Source: Priapulus caudatus
Taxonomy: Eukaryota > Priapulida > Priapulimorpha > Priapulimorphida > Priapulidae
Direction: 5' to 3'
Assembly: GCF_000485595.1 (NCBI RefSeq)
Contig: NW_014577702.1
Coordinates: 125,552 to 151,482, forward strand
Length of the DNA stretch: 25,931 nucleotides
Position 1 is the first letter of the stretch, and every line of letters starts with the position of its first letter. Below the pieces are notes generated by a model that worked only from the letters and a program-made list of their open reading frames with translations, ran no database searches and was not told the origin of the DNA. Position numbers and translations under genes: made by a program. Shown piece after piece: positions 19,182 through 25,931 of this stretch.

Positions 19182-22100
19182 GTATAAAAATGCAGTGGAG
19201 AGGTTATAAACATAGCTAGTATATATTAAATAAGCTGAAAATTGACTTAACAGCTATACTAAATGATCATGCAAGTAGTTACCTGCTGGATATGATACAA
19301 GTGCTACGATATGATACAAGTTAATACAATACAAGTGCTGCAGGGTTGAATAATTGCCATTGGTTAGGGCAATCCATCCATCCATGTGGACATTCTTGAC
19401 AGACTACCACTCCCATATGGACTGGTAAGGTTTGGAGTTGCACCAGACCACCCAGAAGTAAAGGTAACTGTAACTATATAATGGTCAGTGATATATCACG
19501 TCTTTCCTGATTTAGGTAAACGGAGCATGCAATTTACTGTTCAATAATACTTTGCATTATCATTCTCGTGTAATCTCAAGTTTGTTGTTTGGGTTATACA
19601 CTATACAAACACACAAAAAACCAACTAACTGAGAATGCTTTATTGTGACTATAGCGATCATCTGTGGTAACAATGTTTTATTTAGTTACACATGTTTTTC
19701 AGAATGTGATAAACACCTTTGCAGCTACAGCTGAGAATGAAAGATGTTCATTTGTTGGAAATGTGAGCGTCGGTAAAGATGTGAGCATTCACGAGCTACA
19801 GCAAGCTTACAACGTTGTAGTCTTGGTATGTATGTTATGTGTATAGCATATAACAAATGACCTGTAAAATAGTAAACATATCCAAACGCATGTCACATTA
19901 TGGTAGAAACTCATTGAACAATTCATGTGAGCGTTAATAACCAACTGTGATTCTGATGAACTAGAAGGTTATGTTATATATGTTTGTACAATATGCTACT
20001 TCTTTTTTCATATGAGCTCGGTACGAGTACGTATAGCATGATGCTATTGAATTTAATCAACCGTCTAATTTCTTCACAGTCTTACGGTGCTGAGGCAGAT
20101 CGTGAGCTAGGCATACCAGGCGAGGTAAATTCACATATCTCTCTCTATACAACCATGAACCTCTATGTTGAAAATATTTCATTTATTCTCTTCTATACAT
20201 AAGTTCATGGTATAACCTAGCAGCTATAGAATTATTTCAAATGCAAGATAGTACAGCAGAATTATGGGTATTCATGCCATCGAGGTTTTACCTAGCATTG
20301 CAACCAGTGTGTGATTCATGCCTGCCTATAACTAGATATAAGCATTGTGTCCTGCCTAACCTTCCAGGTAGGAAATAGGGTAGTCAGTGTGGTGATGAGA
20401 TGTATTATACGATATTATGTATGCAATATTCATTGTATGTTACGCCTTACATCAGCTCATAGGGTCTATGTCTCCCAGGCTACTGCCGGAACGTACCCTG
20501 GATACGGTTCGGTATACCGGAACGTACCATGGGTACGGTCCGGTATACCAGAACCTACCCTGGTAACTATTTGATATGGTTACGGTTAGGGAGTAGGCGT
20601 AGGCGACTCCCTAGACTCATTAGTGGAGTAGGCGAGGTACGGTCCGGCATATTAGATAGTACCAGGGTACGTTCCGGCAGTACCCTTGGGGACCCTCTCA
20701 GCCTTACATCATCTCATGTGTAACTGTGAACACTGGTTGCATTGCAGGGGCTGGTTGGTGTAGAATCAGCCCGATCATTTGTTGGTTGGTATAATGGACT
20801 TCCAGAGCACAGACATGTAAGTGAAATTACCTTGTAATTATATCGCTTACTCGCTTAGCCAGAAAGCATAGGTTAAGGAGTAATCTATGAGGGTCACAAC
20901 ATCAGTATGTTGCTACATAGCTGGGTAGGGTTATGTAACCTGTTTGTAGCATAGTCACAGAAGGCAAACATAATCATCACAATACATACGATTGCAAGAA
21001 TAGCAAAAGTCTAGCAGCAACAACATAGGTAACACGGGTATGAATGGTACCAGTCACTAGTGTAGAAAAGATAGGCCTGCATACCAAGTTTAGACTGTAG
21101 GTTTAAACGTTGGCTATGGCTATAGTAAACTATAGTCAGTAATTTAAATAATGCGGAGGTGTATTAGATGCTATAGCTCTCTCAATTGCATGAAGATAAA
21201 AGTTTATCATGTGCATTACAGCTGCAGCCTAACCTGAACACTGAGGTGGCTGTTGTCATCGGTCAGGGCAACGTGGCATTGGACATCGCTCGAATTCTTC
21301 TCACACCCATCCGCCTACTTCAGGTGAGCCTGCCGTAGCTAACTATAGTCTAATGAATATCCACTGCAGCTAACGATATGTGTCTGCTGACTGTTAGCTT
21401 GACGTGTCTACAGGATCATTAAGTTATGTGTAGCACTAGTCTGCACAAACACACTAATAGGGTACAGTGTAGGCAAACATCACCAGCAGTTAGGTTAGGA
21501 CAGTGGGAGACACAAGAGTGGCGGTCTTGCAAATTCTCACATCTGGAATGGAGATACCCATCGAGTTCTAATGTGTGTTTTTTACGAGCGAATAAAGGAC
21601 AGCCATGAAAGAGGAATAGGGCTGATTAAGGCACTCTGTTTATCGGCGGCTTTTTCTGACGGCTTTCCATGTGAAAGGAGACGGACATCACAGAGTATGC
21701 CCTGGAAGCACTAACGAGGAGCAAGATACGGAGAGTGCACGTTGTGGGACGGCGAGGCCCTCTACAGGCAGCTTTTACAATTAAGGAGCTGAGAGAGATG
21801 GTGACAATGCCTGACTGCAGGACCGTGTTCACAGCGGAAGATTTCTCAGGAGTTGAGGAAGCATTAGCGGGTGAGCACAGACTGCTCTAATGTCACGTGG
21901 GAATGTAGATAACAGTGATGTATGCTGGTGAGGCTAATAACATATACAACTGTAAAAACGTAGCTGGCGTCGCATGTGATAACATACTCATTGTCCTGTC
22001 TAGTGGGAGTTTAGGGAGATATTGAGCAATATATACCTCAGAACTGGTATATAGGATTAGAAAGGCTTTTACCAAACATGATCAGTTTAATTTTAAGCAA

Positions 22101-24205
22101 TGCAAGGGTATATTTCATCTACCTCTTCATTGATATTCAATAAGTACTGCTGCAATACTTTGGTAGGTTTCTCCTCCTGCCTAGCACGACAATGTACCTT
22201 GTTCCAGGAAACATTCATGTATAGTGAGAGATTTAGTCTTAGTCGTGTCTTGAGCTGCCATGTACCCATAGATCATAGTTTGTGATATGTGTAATGTGGA
22301 TGATTACACTGAATGATGTGAGTTATTTCGCGTAGGAATTCCCAGACCTCGGAAGCGGCTTACAGAGTTGATGCTGAAGTCTGTGACGGGACGAGGCCAG
22401 ACGGAGCAGGAGGTCCAGAGGCTGGCAGACGCATCACGCGAATTCTATGTGAAGTTCCTAAGAAGCCCTATTCAAGTGCTGCCATCTGCTGATGGAAAAC
22501 GACTTAGAGCTCTAGAACTGGCTGTGAATGTACTCGAGGTATGCGGAGCAATATTCTATACCTAAGATTATTATCTTTAAAATATAATAGAGACACTTTA
22601 ATGTCACATGATCGAGTGTGGGTGGAATTCCTGAAACGTAAACAGAGTGTTGTCTTCTTTTGGCTAAAAACAATCTAAAGAAATTGCAGGTATTTGTTAA
22701 CAGTTAAACAGTTATTCAGTAAAAACACAAGTAGTAGATATGTTCAATAGCATATCAACATCATCAGCTAATGTATTTCATTGATTCGTACAGGGCTCAG
22801 GAAAGAGTGTTCGTGCGCGATCTACAGATGACAGGGAGGTCATTGACTGTGGTTTGGTAAGTTCAAGGTGCACTATAATCCATAAGCTCCTATGCACACA
22901 CACGAGCCATAGTGATGTCTACCGTTAATATTTTAAGTACTGTGCTGTAACACGTATGCACCCACGAGAGTGCAATCCACTTTGCATCGACCTGGGTTTA
23001 ATCTGGACTGGAGTAGAGCTATACTGTTTGCACTGCAGATGGCAGCCGACGCCATATGGTGAGGGTTGCCCTGATAAGTACTCCACTAAAGTTCATTGAT
23101 ATAAGCACATCAGTCAAAATTCAATTGCCGCAATAGTGTTCGTAGTCGCTCGAACTTTTTACCGGTGAAGATTATTCTGATAATAAATAATTGCTCAGAG
23201 TGTGTAGGTGGGTAGCGGATGAGATTTTGCAGCGGTTAGTAGAAATTCACGTGGAGTTACTGCTAACACGCTTTGCGTGTGTTGTGTAGTCTAATACAAT
23301 CCCACGCACGTCGATAAATCAATTACACCCGAGGGTCAAATGTCACAATGACGTCTATCATTGGTCTAGGAGCTTCCTAATGGGACTTACAGGCGAACGG
23401 GGTGAGGGGGATGGGGGAAGACGGCGTAAGTGGGAAGTGTGGTATGTGGGAGAAGGGGGTAGATGTGGGAAAGAGGCATTTGGGGGGTGGGGAGTGGATG
23501 GGTAAGGTGGCATATGTGGGAAAAGTTGGGTGGGAGAAGGGTGCATATAAAGGAAGGGGGTGGATGGCCATAATAGGGGACGGGGGGAGATTGGGGGAAG
23601 GTAGCATATAAGGAAAGGGCTGGTGGATGGGGAAGGAGGTTTAGGAGGGAAGGGACCATATGGGGAGGGGTGTACTGGGGAATGGGTGGCTGGGAGAAGG
23701 AAGTGGATGAGGGAAGGGAATGAATGATGGGGGGGGGTGTAGATTGTAGAAAGGATGGATGGGGAAGGGGGTAAATGGGGGGAAGGTGGCAGATGGGGTG
23801 GGGAAGGAAGTGATCTCACTCTCTTATAAGCAACTGTACTAAGCTGAGTATAGTGCATGTGGTCGCATACTTGATTCCTCATTTCCTTAATCTTTTTCTG
23901 TATGTAACACTTATTAACATAATTAATTTTATGCTATTGTAAAACACCAATTGTTAAAAATTTCCATGCTATTTTTTAAAACTGTTAAAAACCTCAAATG
24001 AAATGAAGCTGATGAGGAAATTTTAAACTATAAACATTTTTTTACATAATATGTTACGCATCATACATCCTATAATTTTTCATTGGTTGCATCCAGATTC
24101 TGCGCAGTGTTGGTTACAGGAGTGTTGCTATAGAGAAGAGCATCCCATTTGATCATAGTCATGGCACAATTGCCCATGAGAATGGAAAGGTTAATGGCAA
24201 ACAGG
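19020..24205 (+). CDS. FDXR: NADPH:adrenodoxin/ferredoxin reductase, mitochondrial, first ten coding exons; 3' end outside window
   Basis: Joined exons: 19020-19181, 19368-19463, 19703-19825, 20080-20124, 20748-20816, 21222-21323, 21678-21870, 22336-22538, 22794-22856, 24097-24205; 1165 nt, 388 residues so far. This flavoprotein passes electrons from NADPH through FAD to mitochondrial ferredoxin for iron-sulfur cluster, heme and steroid synthesis. Residues 1-35 are rich in Arg and His with no acidic residue, as expected of a mitochondrial presequence. FAD-binding GSGPAG is at 40-45, followed by [31 protein letters not shown] at 179-189 is the NADPH-binding turn; VGRRGP near 222-227 matches the region that contacts the NADPH phosphate. 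[11 protein letters not shown] and [11 protein letters not shown] are also family signatures. The final FAD-contacting segment (GW-K-GP-G type) is not found, so about 100 residues lie to the right. All introns are GT-AG. Confidence 0.95.
19368..19463 (+). CDS. FDXR: FDXR coding exon 2
   Basis: Encodes residues 55-86, ending [17 protein letters not shown], one of the most conserved stretches of the family. The acceptor is TTGGTTAG|GGC and the donor AAG|GTAACT; phase 0 at both ends. Confidence 0.95.
19703..19825 (+). CDS. FDXR: FDXR coding exon 3
   Basis: Encodes residues 87-127, [20 protein letters not shown] then [20 protein letters not shown]. The acceptor is TTTTTCAG|AAT and the donor TTG|GTATGT; phase 0. 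Confidence 0.95.
20080..20124 (+). CDS. FDXR: FDXR coding exon 4 (45 nt micro-exon)
   Basis: Encodes residues 128-142, [15 protein letters not shown]. The acceptor is TTCTTCACAG and the donor GAG|GTAAAT. The exon is short but the peptide is unmistakable and the frame continues. Confidence 0.95.
20461..20700 (-). mobile_element. AGGGTCTATGTCCCC-family element, copy E, with 17-bp direct repeats
   Basis: 240 bp in the same orientation as copy C, inside FDXR intron 4. It starts AGGGTCTATGTCTCCCAGGC and ends GACCCTCTCA. It is flanked by GCCTTACATCAGCTCAT (20444-20460) and GCCTTACATCATCTCAT (20701-20717), one mismatch in 17. The telomere tract is missing. Without element and one repeat the intron would be about 366 bp. 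Confidence 0.9.
20748..20816 (+). CDS. FDXR: FDXR coding exon 5
   Basis: Encodes residues 143-165, including [15 protein letters not shown], a hallmark of adrenodoxin reductases. The acceptor is GCATTGCAG and the donor CAT|GTAAGT. It lies only 31 bases past the right flank repeat of the intron-4 element. Confidence 0.95.
21222..21323 (+). CDS. FDXR: FDXR coding exon 6: NADPH-binding turn
   Basis: Encodes residues 166-199 with [20 protein letters not shown], the second dinucleotide-binding glycine motif. The acceptor is GCATTACAG and the donor CAG|GTGAGC. Confidence 0.95.
21678..21870 (+). CDS. FDXR: FDXR coding exon 7
   Basis: Encodes residues 200-263 plus one base: [32 protein letters not shown] and the start of the following loop. 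Two acceptors three bases apart are possible (AAAG|GAG or GGAG|ACG), changing the protein by one Glu. The donor is GCGG|GTGAGC, phase 1. Confidence 0.93.
22336..22538 (+). CDS. FDXR: FDXR coding exon 8
   Basis: Encodes residues 264-331: [16 protein letters not shown], an acidic/polar helix region, [20 protein letters not shown] and ELAVNVLE. The acceptor is CGCGTAG and the donor GAG|GTATGC. The phase-1 split glycine joins exon 7 correctly. Confidence 0.95.
22794..22856 (+). CDS. FDXR: FDXR coding exon 9
   Basis: Encodes residues 332-352, [20 protein letters not shown] and a Leu, the segment that leads into the conserved ILRSVGYRS of the next exon. The acceptor is TCGTACAG and the donor TTG|GTAAGT. 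Confidence 0.9.
23396..23812. repeat. G-rich, purine-rich degenerate minisatellite in FDXR intron 9
   Basis: About 420 bases of GGGGGA, GGTGGCATATG, GGATGGGGAAGG and similar words with very few C. Runs of three or more G are frequent enough to allow quadruplex structures on the plus (transcribed RNA) strand. The Pro-rich minus-strand frame of 174 codons is a consequence of this composition, not a gene. Confidence 0.85.
24097..24205 (+). CDS. FDXR: FDXR coding exon 10 (last exon visible)
   Basis: Encodes residues 353-388 plus one base: [20 protein letters not shown] then [14 protein letters not shown]. In homologues the P-G-L-Y and GW-K-GP-G segments follow directly. The acceptor is GCATCCAG and the donor CAGG|GTATGG. 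A GT-rich microsatellite starts only about 12-30 bases into the next intron. Confidence 0.93.
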
Positions 24206-24219
24206 GTATGGAATTGTTA

Positions 24220-24296
24220 TATACATACATATATATGTGTGTGCGTGTGCGTGTGCGCGTGTGCGTGCGTGCGTGCGTGCGTGTGTGCGTGCATGT
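24220..24296. repeat. TG/CGTG microsatellite at the start of FDXR intron 10
   Basis: ATATATGTGTGTGCGTGTGC then repeated GTGCGTGC, beginning about 15 bases after the exon 10 donor. Confidence 0.9.
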
Positions 24297-24389
24297 ACAT
24301 GTAATATTATATGTAATTGTATATATGCTTGCGGATTTACACTTATGTTTTTGCATTCATGAGCTCATGAGCAGCCAGGCAGATGCAGT

Positions 24390-24520
24390 CATTCACACAC
24401 ACACGTACTTAAAACCATGTACAGACTCGCATGTACGCACACACGTGCACGCACATGCACGCATGCACACACGGACAAATGCACATGCACATACGCGTAC
24501 ATCTACGCATGTATGTACAC
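24390..24520. repeat. CA/CGCA-rich low-complexity stretch
   Basis: Imperfect CACACA, GCACGCACATGCACGCATGC and related words; complementary in type to the GT tract 100 bases upstream, so the two could pair. Confidence 0.75.
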
Positions 24521-25300
24521 CAAGTAAAATATGTAATAAATATATTTGTTCATCGTTATAAATGGCTCGCTTGCCGATCACCGATGTTTAGTACGCAGTA
24601 TAATTACACGTATTAGACAGCTGCTGCGACCCAGCAGTAATCCCACACATCCACGGACATTAGCTCATATAAAGTGCAGCGAGAGGCAATATTAATTGCG
24701 TTCGCGAGCGAATTCAAGTGTCATCGGCGACATTGGAAGCATTAGCAGCTAGGTTACAGATAGCTGTGGGGAGTAAGCCGGCAGCGATATCCGCGCTCCC
24801 AAGCACTGCGTTATAGCAGCTCGAGACATGAGCAATCAATGTTCCTATACATGCCTTGTACGTGCAGTTGTAAGGGGCAGTGAGACGTGGGCAATAGAGC
24901 ATTAACCTCATCATAAACGTGTATATGATGGTGTAATTGGGAGAAATGTTGGCAGGATATGTAGTTATTTGGTTCTCATCCGTTGAGTATATGAATTATG
25001 GAAATACAGTGTGAAATATATGAAATATGAGGTGAGTGGGATTGGTGTGCCTTAGTTACCGGTTGTGGTAATTAGATGGCAAGACAGTTATCTTTCTCTA
25101 TATGAGTTCTAACGACATGTAATGATGTTGCATATAAACCTGCAAAATGATACTATGCCATTTGTGTTTATATACATAGTGTTTGCTAATTCTAACCATA
25201 CATTAAATCTTTATTTCATTCGATAGAGTAGCGCATTATCAGAGTAAAACGATCTGTTAAAGGCCCTGTAGAGATACCAAGCTATACTGCACTCCAAAGT
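24521..25300. other. FDXR intron 10, no feature recognised
   Basis: I searched for the conserved last FDXR segment (GW-K-GP-G type) and did not find it. No other gene is recognisable. Confidence 0.45.
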
Positions 25301-25309
25301 ATGCGGTTA

Positions 25310-25500
25310 CACCTGTCAAATATGCGTCATCTGTGTGCTATTATAGCTGTCATATATGTGACACATGTGTCCTGTTAAACCTGTCAAGTGTCACGTGTCA
25401 TGTTTGTCACCTTTGTGTGTTTATGCCTATCATGAATCACCTGTGTCCTGTCATCACTGTCATCTATGTCATATGTCATCTATAATTGATGTCATAGGCA
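25310..25500. repeat. Degenerate GTCA(T)-rich minisatellite
   Basis: Words such as CCTGTCA, TATGTCATATGTCATC and GTGTCACGTGTCATG recur every 8-20 bases with heavy variation. Confidence 0.65.
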
Positions 25501-25878
25501 CACGATAGACTGCAGTTATACGTCCCAGCCTGACATCCATGTCATTGTTGATAGTGTGGGGTGATACTACTGAGAACAGACATAAAAATAAAACTATAAT
25601 GTCATCCACCCTGATGCCACAGCAGCGTCGATGCAACGTTAACCCAAACTCTCGCATTATCAATGTTTCCGCAGTCAGCAATAATATATCGCATCATATG
25701 GTGCCGTTGCATTACCAACTCGGCCAGGAATTTTTATTGGATGTGATTGTCTACTTCAATATCTGTGAAATTATTCCTCGCCTCTCGGCTGAAACGTGGC
25801 ATTTAGAAGACCACAGCACATGCGCTTTGCTGTCGCCCCTTCATGTCATGTCACAACAGCAGAAGTGGTGGCAAGGGG

Positions 25879-25931
25879 CAGGAGAAAGAGAAAGAAGGGA
25901 AGTGCGCGAGAGCTAGAGAGAGAGAGAGAGA
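25879..25931. repeat. GA-rich microsatellite at window end
   Basis: GGAGAAAGAGAAAGAAGGG followed by a pure (AG)n run that continues to the edge. Confidence 0.9.

Noticed and set aside
21426-21608. 60-codon frame in FDXR intron 6
   Set aside because: It has no similarity to the FDXR protein, and joining exon 6 directly to exon 7 gives the continuous conserved protein.
23358-23882. 174-codon Pro-rich minus-strand frame
   Set aside because: It is produced by a C-rich low-complexity strand in FDXR intron 9, and other frames over the same bases are open too.

Overview
The window is nuclear DNA from an animal, and it looks invertebrate. Both recognisable genes are split into short exons with spliceosomal introns. 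Telomere-type TTAGGG/CCCTAA tracts occur inside repeats, and most of the DNA is non-coding with many short inverted-repeat elements and minisatellites. A sponge or another basal marine invertebrate would fit, but nothing here fixes the species. I see no prokaryotic operon, CRISPR array, rRNA, tRNA or virus.

Two genes are supported, arranged head to head. On the minus strand (15909 down to 11388) is a complete four-exon Rho GDP-dissociation inhibitor, 197 residues in my model, whose intron 2 uses a GC donor instead of GT. On the plus strand (19020 to at least 24205) are ten coding exons of mitochondrial NADPH:adrenodoxin/ferredoxin reductase (FDXR). It has an Arg-rich presequence, an FAD-binding GSGPAG and an NADPH-binding GQGNVA motif. 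Its last roughly 100 residues lie beyond the right edge. The two genes have no functional link: one is a cytosolic regulator of Rho GTPases, the other a mitochondrial electron-transfer enzyme.

Layout. 1-860: degenerate minisatellite carrying one copy of an inverted-repeat element, then a decayed duplication. 860-4650: no recognisable gene. 4656-5488: an 833-bp element with about 138-bp terminal inverted repeats. 5732-5876: a small inverted-repeat element. 6180-7440: GT microsatellite followed by six copies of a roughly 190-bp satellite. 7540-11387: no recognisable gene, with a CpG-rich patch holding a CRE and an X-box-like site, and a 29-bp minisatellite. 11388-15909: RhoGDI, with minisatellites and one inverted-repeat element in its introns. 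15910-19019: an intergenic mosaic, about half of it nested or adjacent hairpin elements. 19020-25931: FDXR and its introns, with one inverted-repeat element in intron 4 and a G-rich tract in intron 9.

The most unusual content is the inverted-repeat element family whose ends read AGGGTCTATGTCCCC. At least six copies or relatives are present. Several carry telomere-like repeats in the middle, and some are flanked by direct repeats of 10-17 bp. One copy has been hit by two younger hairpin elements: a perfect 71-bp-arm palindrome with an 8-bp direct repeat, and a perfect 35-bp-arm hairpin with a 7-bp direct repeat.
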